Position numbers and translations under genes: made by a program. Under the pieces are notes generated by a model. It ran no database searches. It saw only the letters and a list, made by a program, of their open reading frames with translations, and had not been told where the DNA came from. From Polytrichum commune (Eukaryota > Streptophyta > Polytrichopsida > Polytrichales > Polytrichaceae), in NCBI GenBank assembly GCA_950295325.1, contig OX485803.1, positions 58,419,554 through 58,483,553 of the forward strand: a DNA stretch of 64,000 nucleotides, read 5' to 3'. Of the stretch, positions 35,501-49,100 are shown piece by piece. Every line of letters starts with the position of its first letter. The stretch's first letter is position 1.

Positions 35501-36889
35501 TGGAATTTTTAGTTGGACATTTGTTGGTGTGGGTAAATCCAAGTTGAAGGTGCCCAGTTGTGGCACTACTGCCTCAAATTACAAAGGTTCCCCCAAAATT
35601 AGGAAAAAGATGGTTTCAAGATTTGTGAGCTGATTTGAGTAGGTATATTGACTCTCTTTTGAATGAGGGTAATATTTTGTCATCTGGAGATTATTTGAGT
35701 GGAGGTTCGATCAAAACAACGACCCTAATTCAATTTCTAAATTTTTGTCCCTCAAGACCATTATTGACATTCTTATTATAATCTCCTACATGATAGATCT
35801 TCAACGTTTGAAATTTGGACAGTGAGTAGTCACTTCTAATGTGCAAACATCTGTACGGTTGGATTTCTCAAAAAAAATTAGATCTTTAGCTATGATTGTT
35901 GAAATTGAGGTCCCATTTTTTGGGCAAATTTGAGGGAAATTGGGCGTGGGAAGTTAGGGGTTAAGCCAAGCCCAACACTGCAATACATGTGAGAGACATG
36001 TTTGTCACAAATAACTTGAGGTATGTGGCTCTCTATCCTTAATCCCGACACCTATATTTAAGTTGTATACGGCAAGGTTTGTATTTAAGTATAGACGCCA
36101 TAGATGAGAATACAACCATTGTTCTAGGCTCTCAATAATGAACAAAATTGAGAAGATTCATGTGATTTTTTAAAAGAAAAAGAATAAAATCCTCGCTATG
36201 ACATCTTATAACAGTACAAGAATTTGTGTCATGGACAATTCTCACGTGTCACTAGGAAATCCACAAATAATGTATTTTCATATTAAGTGCACCGAGTCAC
36301 GATGTTTGCTTAAGACGCATATGCTGGTACTGTACATTATACATGTCAACTCCAATTCCAAAAGTTGAACACACAAATTTCGTGCTTCGCAATTACTAAG
36401 TAGATGAGACATCTCCTGATTCGATCCAACGGTCCAAATTGTTTGTGGGGTTGGAATTGTCCACACAGAACCGCACACCTGATTACTTACAACAGTGTCC
36501 ATGGAAGACTCGCGTTAATGATCATCTAGCTGGCAATACTGCGACGACCACGGAATGAATGAATGATGAAGCGGCTGGTGGGTCACCATATTTCTTCGAC
36601 ACGCTACATATGATTAGTGTGGCCTTTGGATAAGGACTCGATCGGCATGCTAATTAAGTAAGGATTCAACACAAAAGTTGTTGTGAGGTTCCCAAGTTGG
36701 GAATGAGGCGGGGCCATGTGTCACAGAGTCCATAAACTGGCTGCGCGAGGACAATGGTGGTGGCCTGGCCGCACCGGGAAGATCGGATCCAAGTAATTAA
36801 ATTTTTCGGAGGTGTATACTGCAGTGGATGAAGCCTTGTCACCAACTCATCAATCACCTGTGCATCGCCTTTAATGGGAGCATTCAAGG

Positions 36890-37270
36890 GAGTAGGTGCA
36901 GTGGTACGGGGTTCGGCCGGGTATTAGCGCCACCCGGCCCGGCCAGGCCCGGAATTTCGATCTGGGCAGACTGGTGGGACCCACCATAGGCCAATCGGGA
37001 CTCCGGATCCCGTTCGACCGCCTGCCGCGTGGGGCGCTGGGGGGAATAGTTTTCACGGGCAGGTTGCTGCTGCCCTGCGTCTCCTCGAAGGCGAGCGAAG
37101 CGTGGCCGATGTTGCAGGAACCGGAGCTTCGGAGCGCCATCGCCACCCAACGCGACAAAGGTTAGGCTTTAGGCTCAAGGCTTAGGCTATCGGATCGTTT
37201 CCCTTTGAACCTCCAGACCGTTTTGTTGTTGATGGAGAGAGCCCTATGACGAGATGAGAGGCAGCCAGCT
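36890..37270 (+). promoter_or_regulatory. GC/CpG-rich promoter and 5' leader of the peptide gene
   Basis: GC content rises sharply here compared with the AT-rich flanks, and CpG is frequent. The stretch ends at the ATG at 37,271. Open frames on both strands (36,871-37,165) are by-products of the composition. The transcription start is not determined. Confidence 0.45.
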
Positions 37271-39508
37271 ATGGCCGGCGCTCCTGCCCCGCTGCTGGTG
37301 TCAATCTGTATGTGCATACTGGGGCTGATGTGCTGCGAATCGTTGGCAGACTCCCGCCCGGTTCACCATGAGACTCGACGACGTGCAGGTAGTGGTTCAT
37401 GTTGCGTTTTGCGATGTTTGTTGGGTGGTTTTTGGTGCTTCGGGACTCACGCGTATTGGAGAGTGGTCACTGCAAGCATGTGGGAGCCAGTGGTTGAGTC
37501 ACCAGTGTTTGAACTTTTTATTTGCTTCGCGGATGATGCAAATGGGGGATGAGAAAGTCGAGAGATTTTTGGAGCCAACTAGGATGTTAGGTTGTCCTGT
37601 TCACTCTCTGTCAAGCCTCTTCTAGTCAGCCCGTGTTGAAGCTGTTCGGCGAAGGATAATTCGTGTTAGTGCATTTCGAGGTTTACATCCATTGAGTAGA
37701 GCTTGTTTAGCTGGCTTCTTGTGTGAGAGAAGTGTTGGTTGTTTGGAAGAAGGAAGCGAACTTCGACTCTTCAATTATTGATGTGAGTAGATGATGTTTG
37801 GGACGACGTTCTTATTCACGAGCTCCACTATTGAATGTGCTGTGCGGGAGGTAGAATCGCGTCCTGGCTGTCCCCATTTTGATAAGAAAGCCTTTACTGT
37901 CTTTTCGGAGCAGCTATGGAGGTGGTCATGTTCATAGGTTTCGTGTAGGACCGAGCTTTACTGCCATTGTAACAGTGATGTAGCTCGAGTCACCAAAACT
38001 TGGTTACATAGTTTGAGTTTTTCGTCGAGCTGAAGCCTCTCTCTCCCTCTCCCTCTCTCCCTCTCCCTCCCTCTCCCTCCCTCTCCCTCCGGATATTGTG
38101 CACTATTTCATCCTCCACTCGATGAATTGAAACGAGCAGCAGTAGTTCTCGGAGGAGTGCTGAATTAATCCCTTAAAATCCCATTGTCGCAGAGTGTGTC
38201 GCAATCCTCTTATACCTCAATGGACGCCACTCTTCACCATATTTACCAAAACTTGTTCCTTGTAACCAAGGATTCTGTGTTACATCCCTTTCCCGTAATA
38301 CATTCTCGTCTCTCCGACCTTGTTATCTCCGAAGCACGTGATTCCTTTGGGACTAGCGGCAGTGCTTCTCTCCGCCTTCAAACCTCGGTTTTGGAGGATG
38401 TCTCGTATCTCCGGTTTCGTTATCCAGTCGTTGCAATTCGACGGCGGTTCCTGTGGACGAGTGAATCGTGCCGAAGCAAATCTAGAATGATTGCAGAGCT
38501 AGTTTTCTAGTCCATCGCAATCTATCCACATGTACTCACAACGTTGGGGGATGGCTCTAAGTCATTGCACGCCATGTCCAGTAGGAGAGGTGTGCTAGTT
38601 ACCGATGCAAGTGCACTTGTTTGAGTGGAAGTTTTCAATGTTGTGATTAAAACTTTGGTTAAGTTTTGTCTGAATCACCGCCCAAGAACGGCGGTGAACA
38701 GGGAGGTTTGTGAAGCATGTCTTGGACATGATAGGTTATTCTCTGACATGATAATGATGTTGCTTGAAGAGTTTCTTCTCACTCTATCCCTCTTCGACTG
38801 TTGAGTCTCTCATGATTGGATTCCTTACCTGGATGTGTATTTCCCGCAGAAAGGAAGATTATTCAAGTTGACCTTGATGGGATTGACGATGGCCCAGAAA
38901 CATTCACAATGCAAGATCATTTCAACTTCCTGGTATGTACGCCTCTCACATTTTCAATGTAGTCAGCTTTCAGAGCTGGTGTAATGTCAATGTTAATAGA
39001 GATTCACACTGTAATGAAGTAGACTGGTGATTTAGTCTGGAAAGTACTACATCAGATTTTGGGTGAATTGGATATCTCAATGTTAGAACCTGAGGATCTG
39101 GAGCCGGAGAATTTGCTCTGTTCTTTGAATTCCTATGCTTGCCAGGGTTAGACTAAGAGTAAAACAACTGTTTTTGTCCAAAAACAGCCACATATCATCA
39201 TGTGACTGGTTGAAACTTTTCAATAAAGATGACGTGGAAATCTATGTCAGGCAGAGACGTGCCCAGTTAGACCTGAAGATACGGTAGAGCGCTGTCCGAC
39301 ACTGATTATGTGTGGAATTTTGCAGAAGAATCGGGAGTTGGAATTGCGAGCCAGAGCTGATCAAAAGAGAACTCATCAAGCTGTAATTTTAGGAACGGCA
39401 TTGACTTCGAAAGCGACGGCGACTCCCACCATTTTTGTAGATGACTACGGCTGCACAACCTCCAACACACACAACGATCCTTCACTGTCCTGCCCGCCAG
39501 GCGGATAG
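37271..39508 (+). CDS. secreted precursor of a PSY-like sulfated-tyrosine peptide (putative)
   Basis: Three exons (37,271-37,388, 38,850-38,932, 39,326-39,508) have good GT-AG borders (CAG|GTAGTG, CTG|GTATGT; acceptors CCCGCAG and TTTTGCAG). Their phases join to 127 residues. Residues 1-26 form a signal peptide (LLVSICMCILGLMCC core, probable cleavage after SLA). A basic RRRAERK stretch follows, then an acidic middle (VDLDGIDDGPE), then a C-terminus with DDYGCTTSNTHNDP at residues 106-119 and PP-GG at the end. This fits the PSY family pattern D-Y-x4-[A/S]-N-x2-[H/N]-D-P. The Asp residues before Tyr108 are what tyrosylprotein sulfotransferase favours. PSY peptides are secreted, sulfated growth/stress-trade-off signals. 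Unusual points are Ser and Asn for the common Ala and His, and two Cys within the peptide. The exon structure is firm; the family assignment is inference. Confidence 0.6.
38038..38090 (+). repeat. (CTCCCT)n low-complexity tract
   Basis: Pyrimidine-only run of CTCTCC/CTCCCT units inside the 1.46-kb first intron of the putative peptide gene. Confidence 0.9.
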
Positions 39509-39689
39509 GTTAAAACCCAAGCCTCCATCCTCTCTAGAAGGTAGACGAAGAAGATCATAGCCCATTCTTTTGTAAATAGTCTGAAGCATCCTCAGCAGAA
39601 GAGTCTCTGAAGGAATTTCATTTGTATTCATCATCGCATCTTCCTGTAGTCCAGTCTAGCGTCCTCTGTTCATGTGCTTCATCTTGGAC

Positions 39690-40270
39690 GCGGACTCACT
39701 GCCATTTGCGCAAAATTGTATACCACCATGGCTAAACTCCCATGCAGAGTTTTTTCAAATGCACATCTGGATTCATCCTTTTCCAATATGCTCAACTCTC
39801 TGTACATCAAGCACACGGATGACGTAAGGAGTATTGTTTTTAGGCTTCGATCACTATTTGAGCAGAATTGTACTCCATGGCTACCCTCATTTGCACACAT
39901 CTGTGCTCAGCCTTTTGCAATGTTGGCAGCTCTCTGTGGATCAAGCAGATGGATGAGGTAAAGATTATTATTTTGAGATTTCGACCAAAACTTAAGCAGA
40001 ATCGTACTCTGCCATGGCTAACCTCACATGCCCAGAAATTCTTCATTTGCACAGATCTGTAGTCAACCTTTTGCAGTTTGGTCAGCTCTCTGTGGATCAA
40101 GCAGACCGTTGAGGTAACGAGTGTTTGAGGTTTCAATCCAAAATTTGAGAAGAATTGTATTCCACCATGGCTAACCTCATATCATTGAAGTTCTTCAAAT
40201 ACACATCTGTACTTTTTCAATATGGTCAACTTTCTGTAGATCAAGCAGACGGGTGAGGAAAGCAGTACTC
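39690..40270 (+). repeat. four-unit ~145-bp tandem repeat downstream of the peptide gene
   Basis: Each unit contains AATTGTA(T/C)(A/T)CC...CCATGGCTAA, a TTGCACA(T/G)(A/C)TCTG-like block and CAGCTCTCTGTGGATCAAGC followed by AGA(T/C)GG(A/G)TGAGG. Units start near 39,708, 39,858, 39,998 and 40,147. The array begins ~180 bp after the stop codon, so it may fall in the 3' UTR. It produces spurious frames on both strands. Confidence 0.8.
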
Positions 40271-40675
40271 TCAAAATTGTTGCCCATTTTTTTTCCAGGT
40301 GCTTGTATCAATGTCGTTGAAAATAATTTCTTGAGTTCTAGATTGGAGATTCAGAGGTAACCTTCATAAGGAGATAGAATTTCCGGTCTTCTTGGAAGCT
40401 TGTTGTAACAGTGGACACTGCGAATTTGATATCATTTAAGCAGCATGCTCAGCCCTGGCTCACATATCGTTTTAAATATCTGATACTGGAGCATCCTAAA
40501 CATTACTCAGCTGATGAGCTGTGTTCATGGGCGCCACAATAGATTTGAGAATCATGCCTCTGAGAATTGCAGTGCCTCAGCCTAAATCTGAAGTCAAGTC
40601 AGGGCAGCTGAACATAACTCATGAGCTGAGTAATGTTATGTGAGACTATTAATTGAAAAGATTGGGGAATTAAGG

Positions 40676-41410
40676 TATGTGGGCTTTTTGGACTCTTCTT
40701 AAGTGAACATCAATGAGCGCTAATGATAAGGCTTGTAGTCAATAAGAGATGAAAAAGACATGTGTTACAATAAGATCAAACCATGTGTTTAATATGTATA
40801 AACCATTCTAGGTTAAACAATAAACACAATTGGGATGGTATATGTGATCATCAAAATAGAGAACCGTTTTGTTAATCTCATAACCATTGCATGTGTAATC
40901 TAATTCTAAAACTTGGTAAGGTAGATGTACAAAAAACAATAAATATAAGTTGATTTGTCCAGAATGAGTAGCTTGAAATTTGTGCAATATTTTTCAAAGA
41001 TGAAATAGAGGAAATGATGACAAATGCAAGTTGTTTCATAAATTTATTCCATGTAGTTAATTAGTTACATTTTCCCAAAGAGGCAAGTAAGCACCACTTT
41101 TTACAATTAGCCATGAGTTTGGGTCCACACAAGAATCATTTTACCCCTAGTCTAATGCACCAATAATGGTCATTCACCGTTTTTCTACCTTATGTGGACC
41201 TTTTGGACTCTTCTTAAGTGAATGTGGCAACAAATACCAAACAACCATGTCTGACAATGACATCAGACAATGTGTTAAAAATATATTAACCATTCTAGGT
41301 TCAACAATGAACACAATTGGGATGGCCTTTGTGATCATTAAATCAAACAATCATTGCTTTAAAATCTTATAACCATTGCATCAATAGTCTAATTCTAATA
41401 CTTGAAATAA
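40676..41410 (+). repeat. direct duplication, ~220-245 bp copies ~510 bp apart
   Basis: 40,676-40,925 and 41,192-41,410 share TTTTGGACTCTTCTTAAGTG, an ACCATTCTAGGTT block, AACACAATTGGGATGG, a TGTGATCAT block and ATAACCATTGCAT. The spacing and orientation could reflect two ends of a small element or an old segmental duplication. Confidence 0.7.
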
Positions 41411-43199
41411 CAATTTTGTGAATGTGATTGCTAACTGGAAGAGACAACTCCCAAGCTCATTCAGTGGCCAAAATTGTTTCTGCAGTTGGAAGTTACCATG
41501 AGAAGTCACCTTATAAGTTGCAATGTATGAAGAACCTAATTAACTTACCGCTTATATCGTGGTGATTCTATCTTCAAGCAAAGATTTGAAGGTCAAAGTG
41601 ATCTCCCCAATCGTTGAGAATTGCCAAATTCTCTCTCCAAGGAGCCTATCTCTTATAGCGTTCTTCATTTGAGAGATAACCCTACAAATTACTCAGATGT
41701 GTCACACAAAATTGCAAAGTTCCTAAGCAAGAGACTTACCATGATGTCATTTCTTATATGTATTTTATATCTACAAGGGACATGACTAGATGCCCAACTC
41801 TTTGAGTTGGGCCCCATCACTTTTACCAAGATAAAGGAGGTCTAGTAAAAATATGACCCCATAGGTTTGTGGTTTATTTATATCAAGTGAGTCCATGTAG
41901 ACTAAAGCAGGGTCTTGGATGCTCATTTCGGGATAAATTGTCCAAAAAAACCTTCATGCAATAATAGAATTGCATGCGTTTTCACATCGGGTAATATTGG
42001 TAGGGGCCCAGCCCAAAGAATTTGCGTCTAGCCCTGGCCTTGTGCAAGAGGTGAGTGCTCCATTGGAAATATAAAAAGTTTGAGTCCCCAAACGTGTATG
42101 TTGCTCACAAGTTCACCTGGCAAGCTTTGCAGAACTCCTGGGAGACACAATTAAGGTTTATAATTGCATAGAATGTAAGTCCGTAAGATATGCCTGCCCA
42201 ACCTCCCTGAAGCACGGGATGTGACTACTATAATTAACATGATAGAGCTAAGATTCTGGCTATTTTATGAGGACAGTGAAGAGTTGAATAAACTTCTGTC
42301 CTTTTTGTCAACAGTCAATACAGATTGTTGACCAAGGGTCCACCTGCTCCTGTTAACTTACCTAGTCCTCTATCTCTTAGCAGAGATTTATGGGCCCAAT
42401 TATAGGTAAATTTGAACACGTCTTCCCTCTCAATGTCCTTCATGAAGGTGTAAAAGCACACTTTTGACATAGTGTTTTTTAGAATGAAACAAAAGCTTAA
42501 GGGGCAAGGAAGAGCCTGCAATTATTCTTGTACTATCCCGCTTTGCAGTGAAGTGTTTAATTCACTTGGTTCTTTATTTGTTTAGTTCACAAGTCACGAT
42601 GTCACCATGAGGATATCAAGGGATTGCATTAACACAGTAATTGCCGCAGGTGATTTACTTAACCTTGATTGCCCTTGTTGTGAGAGATCTCTTGCACATA
42701 ATTTAGGCCCAAGAAGCTGTCAGTGGCCCCAAAATCTGGGAGTTTGATCTGCGTACCCAAGACCCTGTTTGCATGCAACAATATATACATAAAGGGGACC
42801 CACTGAGCATGGTGAGGCAATCGTGTAGGGTTCTCCAAGATTTGGTGAGTAATCAAATAGACCTAGAACTGCACTATAATTCCGTCAAATATATTATGAT
42901 TGGTAAAATGGGTGTAGCTTCCAGTGTAGTCATCCTCATACTTCAATAACTTTGACGATTGATTTTTGTCACTCCTTCCAATGATTCATCTTGTGTTTCA
43001 CATTATACAGGTGAAGGTGATAGAGAGCCTGAGATAATTATGAGTGCAACATGTGCAGTACAAACCCAAACTTGCAAAAATAGCACCATTTTTTATCTTC
43101 TGAAATTCCTCCGCTCCTTGGAGGTATGTCTGCAAAAATAGGCAGCTCTGGAACAGAGGAGGACTGTATGATCTAAAATTACAATAGCTTAGGTCACAA
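41411..43199. other. intergenic region downstream of AP-4 beta
   Basis: No gene seen. The part nearest 43,199 should include the 3' UTR of the minus-strand AP-4 beta gene. Confidence 0.5.
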
Positions 43200-46100
43200 C
43201 TATGACCCAAATGAACTCAAAGCTGAAAGGAAGAAGTCCCGGAATGCAGGTGCTAGAGACGCATCATCAGCCTTAATTTTAGCTTGCGAAGAGCCAGTCG
43301 ATGTGTTGACAAGGAGCTCAACAAGGAAGAAGCCTGATGCAGCAGGGGCATCAACAGCTTGACCATAGAAAAAGAACTTGAATGTTGGGGCTTTCCCACC
43401 TGAAGCCATGCACTCTACTGACTTGGCTTGCATATGGCGCAACAATGGTTGTGGAGTTGGTAAAGCAGCAGGACTGGACAATGTATGATCCTGCAATTTT
43501 GCATTCAGATATTGCAGAGTTAACATCACAGGAGTACACAATTCACACTACATCTCTGGGAATGAACCACCTTCCAAAAGCCCCTCAACTTGTTGCCATT
43601 TATATGTGAATGAGTTGACAGATTCTTCTCTAGAATATGAATAAGCAGCAAATCAGCTTTACAAGTACACAAGGACAAGAGTTGCAGGATAGTTAACAGA
43701 GGGATTAATAAGGTTAGATCATAGGAGATGAGGTAGAAGAAAGAAAGGTAACCAGATCTAACAAAGCCTGAAAGATTGGAGGAATTTAATAGTGAAGAGC
43801 AGATACATATGTAAAGAACAAAAAACATTGAATAAAGAAAAATAATAATAGAGAATAAAATGGAATTAAAAACATAAGGAAGTGGCTTGAAGGCACAAAC
43901 CAGAGTTGTTGCAACTGCAAGTTGACCCCACTTTTGTTGAAATCCCTTTGAGTCTAGGGAGGGTTTTGCTTTTAGCTTCAAAGTGGTGGGAGCAGGTGAA
44001 GAGCTGATGTTTGTGTTGAAACCAAGTAAGTCTTCAAAGTCTAGTAATGAGGTTGAAGCTGCAATGGGAGCAGTCATTGGTCGGTTTGTTGGGGGTGGGA
44101 GGGTTGGTGAAGGTGACCTACACAAAACATCGACAAAATGGTCATCACCACGTTAGTTTATTCAGAATGCCATGTGCATGGAAGTAACTTTGACCTAGTC
44201 ACACTTAACTTCTAGGGCGTAATCATGAAATCTTTTATCTCAGTAACACAACACTGGCACCTAGATCATAGCCACCTCAAAATCTCTTCATAGTCACCTC
44301 GACTTACTTGACTTCACTGTCTATGATGATTTTTAAAATTGATTTGAGTGACTTCTTTCAAGCCAGAATGAAGTGACAGGGACAATGCTGACCTTGGTGC
44401 AAAAGATGATGTTTCAAACCCAGATAGATCTGGGCCACTGTAAGCATGGGAGCCATTGCTGTTGGTCACCAAGCTTTCTTCTCTATCGGATGCACTCAGA
44501 AGAAGATCGTTATCATTAGCATCAACAAGTTGACTAGGCAGCACATCTTCAGTTGTTGTAGGGCCCATTGGCAATATATCTGACTCCTCCGTTATAATCG
44601 GTCCCCGATGCTCTTTGTCCAGAAACATGTACGAAGGCTGCAAAACAGAGGTGATGTCACAAATCACATTCTTATTGCCAAACATCAAAAACTCCATGTA
44701 GGAACACAAAGGAAGAACATCATGCAGAACATGACAAAGCACATTAAGGACATCATGGATACATCCCTCTTCCATCTCATTGTCCTTGAATTCTAGTTTT
44801 GAGTAACCCGTCCTGACCAACCCAGACATACCCCAAAAATAGGACACATACCTTAAGAATTTGTTCTATAAAATCAAAACCAATATAAGATCATTAATGC
44901 AAAATATAAGGTCTATAATACCTCTTGATATAGAACAGAAAGACTGTTAAACTCATCAAAAATGCGATCCTTGATTTCACTGCTCTGTGTATCAGCAAAA
45001 ACGGAAACTGCCTGTTTTGTGGGGTTCACAACTTGTTCAGCAATCTCCACACCCTGCTGCAACAACCTATAGTACAACAGGGCCCTATCATGCACATCCT
45101 GCCATTATCCAAATCAGAAGTTAGAGAGCATGTAAGTGTTTGTTGTCTGCTGCCAGTTTGGCTAGAAAATTCTGCAGTAAATGCAATCACCCATAGCAAG
45201 CTAAAATGGGTTCATTGGTGACTACAGCTCTTCCGATTAGGCGAGCAAGCAGATTTTGCTGGGACTGACTTACTCAAGATGGTAAAATTACTTGGTTTGC
45301 ATGATTTTGCAGAGAAGTAGTGATGGTGCTTTCCCAGATACCACACTAGATAAATATTGTGTTGTATGGATGAGAATTAAAGAAGCAAGAGAACACTTGA
45401 GCTTTCACTACCCTCCATGGGCTAGTGCAATTAGTCAGCTGTGTGGTTTAAAAAAAATTGTATAATGCTAAATAGCCATTCATCTAGAATGGATCAGCCA
45501 TCACATGGGACACCATTAAAGTAAGAAGTGCTACCAACCCCCCTGCCCCCTAAAAAACAAACACAATAAGATACCTGATGGACGTCAGCAAGCCCAGCTG
45601 TAAGTGCAGCCCCCAACATCTTGATGCTCTCAGGAGGTCTCTTGAAGAACAGCTTCATCACAGCTGTCAGGAGCTCTAGTTTTACCTGCCAACCATGTAC
45701 AACAAAATCAGCAAACTCACTGCTGACATTCAACTTGCTCTAAGAGGAGAATTTAGGTGTTAGGCTGACAGTCACTTTAGATGTATAACTAAACCAGTGA
45801 AAATAGTGTAAACAGTTGAAAACATTGAGCTCGTTAAGCTCCAAGACAAGAACAATGCATACCTCTGCAGAGTCTTCTTCAGCCCAATTGTCAATAAAGC
45901 CCTCCAGAATGTAAGGTGCATCCAGCATGTCATATGCATACTCTCCGAGCATCCACACTAGAGCAGCTTTGGCTTTTGGCTCTGTCACAGTTTTGCTGCT
46001 CACACTGCCAACAACTGCAATGCAGTCATGACTCCACTGAGGGTATTTGCGCAAGAGATCCTTAACAAGTACCTGTAAACCAAAGTTCATATAATGCATA

Positions 46101-49100
46101 AGTTCAATGCTTACTCACCAATGTTGATCATTAGCATGGTAAAGAACACAATATCCGCATAGGGCCCCTCAGCTTGATACAAACTGCACCACATACCCCC
46201 ACTATTGCAAACTCTCGATCTCAAAATACAAGGAAAACAGTGCTTCACACATAAATGTATAACATCAAACTTCTGCTTGAAAGAGGCAAGGATTTTCTGA
46301 CATCAGGCTGTGTGCACGGGGATTCTTATGCAATTCAACTATCATGCATGACATAAACTTAGTTTCATCCACATTAGTATCTAGTTTCCACATTCATTCA
46401 CGGACAAACTTATGGGCAAGAAAAAAAGCAAACCAAGAGCTCTGCTTTAGGGCAGAGCTAATAAAACATTAGCATTCAGTGCTATAGTCCTCATCTCAAG
46501 AAGATCCTCACATATTCAAAAAGAGTCTACTTGTACTTAATTCTGACACCTTTTGTGGCTCTACCAATTCAATCATGTATTATTAGGAAACTATTGAGAA
46601 TACCTCCCTGATATCAGCATCAAGCCCCATGGCAGCAACTGGCATCCTACCTTTGTAGAGTCAAAATAAGAACAAGGATAGTAAAGAGAAGGAGAGGAAT
46701 AAAGTAGGGATTGTTCAATCTACTAGAACATACATTCTGTTTGTATTATGACATATTTTGGGTTTGTGCTCATTTTCTATCAAACTGAATCTAAAATTCT
46801 GATTTTTGTGTTATCAAGAAATACTTTGGTGGAATTGATTTCCATTTTGCAACTACTTACATATCATCATCCCTTGCATTGCTACAGACTCGGCATCAGG
46901 TAGAGAGCTCAAAGTAACAGCAGGATAGGATATCCAAGCTCACTGACCCCCTGACTCAAATGTGTAGAAAGTCTACTCTCACCAAATTCTTCATATATGT
47001 GATGAGCAGATGCTTACCAAAGTCTCAGCAGTCACATAGTCCTTCTCCATTTCAAGGAACTGAAGTAGACGATCAACAATTGCATTAACATCATACTGCT
47101 GCAAAGCAATCTTTCCAACAGCTCGAATTGACTCCCGGGCTATTTGTACATCCACATTTGCTGCGTATTCGCTAAGCTCTGTCACTGTAAATCAAAAGCA
47201 AATACCTTAAAACATAGTGTCACCATAAGATTCTAGCACCTGTGTTCTACTATACACAAATTTATATGGCCTTTAAAACCATGGAATGGAAAACCTGCTA
47301 TCTGAGATATAAGAAGTACTAGATGCAGAAGATATACGCAAGAAAATATCTAAAATTAAGGTACAGGGTTCATGCAAGGTAGTTGTAAAGGAACACTTTG
47401 GAACTTACCAATTTCATATGTGTTGGTCTCATTGGCCACAGCAGTAAGCATCTCCAACTTCAGCTTTTTCACATATGAGGGGTCACTGTACCGGCAGTAG
47501 AAGTGCTTGTAGTCGCTTGAAAATAGCACAGGGGCTCTCAAGACAAGTAAATGTAAGTGACTTAATACTGCATATGTTTGCTCAGCACTTCCGGAGTTGA
47601 CAAGAGTAAGCAATGGTGCTTTGATTCGCTCATACACCTGTAAGAACAAGTAAGGCATTTCCCATGAGGTTCTGTCTATTCCAATGGCTTCAAACTTTCC
47701 ACTGACAATACAGCTGTAATTTTATATATTTTTGAGATTATAAAGTCCCAAAGTTGAGCCTAAATGAAGGAAAAACTGAGAATACACTTAGAGAAAAACC
47801 TGCTGGTGAATGTCTGCCATTGAGATTGTCAAATGAAGAAACACTTTGATGGTAGCCAACACTACAGCACTGTTTGTATGCTGCAGTCGGTCTTCAAGAA
47901 TATTCATCATGTCAAATGACTCATCTGAATCTGATGGTATGTACTTTGCAACCACATCTAGGACCAAGCATTGAGCCCATTCCGTGAACTCCTTTATCCT
48001 GCATTAGACAGACTTTGTGAGACGCCTGTCCAACAAGGGAGAAACTGATTGCTTCAGAAACAACCAAAAAACAGTAAACGAGACACTGGTGGGGCATTTG
48101 CAGCAAATGATACAAGGGATACAATGGGATACAAGGGACATTGACTAAGGAGCTGATTCATATCAAGAGGGAAATTAATAGCCTTGTTCACCTGTTTAAC
48201 AGAGAGTAAATAACAGCCTTGCTAAAGAGATGTTCTCGATCCCTGGCAGCTGTCTCTGAGGAGATATTTGCCTCTGCTGTGTAGATTTCTTGAAGAGCAG
48301 ATAGGCAGTTGGCAACCACCTACAGATTCATATATAAATTAGCCACTTTGAATGTATAAGACAAGATGGAAATGACATCTGGAAATGCAATACTGTGCAA
48401 GTACGACCTTGTCACAAATCCGCCCTTGACATGATGCAACTTAAGGTGTTCAAATTTTAAAATATGCTGAAAAAGGGATGTTTTGGAACTACTTCCCGTT
48501 CAAAGGTTTTCTCAACTATTGTGTTCACGAATGGGCTATAAACAAACAATATCTCAGCTTACAAAAACTTAGAAAACCCTGGTGTTTTGTCGCAGTGAAC
48601 AATAAGTAGTTGTGAATCTAAATTACTGAAGTGGGACAGCTTTAGTAGTTTCACTGGAAGTGGAAACTAGCAGCCTTGAGAAGTCTGTACTGTGTATTCA
48701 AATATATCTAAACCGGCTCAGTGCAAAAAATTGTTTTGTTTTGTTTTTTATTTTTTAAATTCCACCCAAAAGAAAGGGAGCTTTGTACGCTCAGCTACAA
48801 ACTACCATTGCGTTAATCGTGTGTAAGTGAAATGGAATTCAAATAGAAGAATGAGTACACTACATTGAGGTCCAAGAGAAAAGTCCAAGGCTTTGTAAGA
48901 TTCATAATTCATTTCAATTAAAGTGCGATATTTTTTATTTTTTTAAACGGACACACCTTTCGTCTAAGCTTACACAGATACTTGAAGGCTGACGAGCTGC
49001 TAAGTTGCTGCATACACCCCTCTTGATAAATTTTGTGGTGTTTTTCAGAAACTTCTTATGAATGACCCAAGGTTTCAAATCCAAGAAAACAGGCTGAAAA

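Larger units (their letters stand above)
20786..36890. other. long gene-poor repetitive region
   Basis: About 16 kb contains no gene that I can support. It holds copies 5 to 7 of the ~230-bp element, a hairpin at 23,501-23,580, a 24-bp tandem repeat at 27,689 and homopolymer runs such as the poly-C tract near 27,255. A 122-codon plus-strand frame at 22,003-22,371 contains a duplicated ATTACATTT...GAGCAATCTAATGCTC block and may be a remnant of a retroelement polyprotein linker, but I cannot name it. Confidence 0.5.

Noticed and set aside
36871-37165. Overlapping open frames on both strands upstream of the peptide gene
   Set aside because: High GC makes stops rare. The position immediately before the ATG at 37,271 fits promoter/leader sequence, and neither product resembles a protein family.
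39679-40136. Frames on both strands with repeated peptide segments
   Set aside because: They are translations of the ~145-bp tandem array and have stops in different places in each unit.
43497-43545. Alternative last-exon starts for AP-4 beta upstream of 43,490
   Set aside because: They would add a stretch unlike family members or need a ~47-bp intron; the acceptor at 43,490 keeps phase and alignment.
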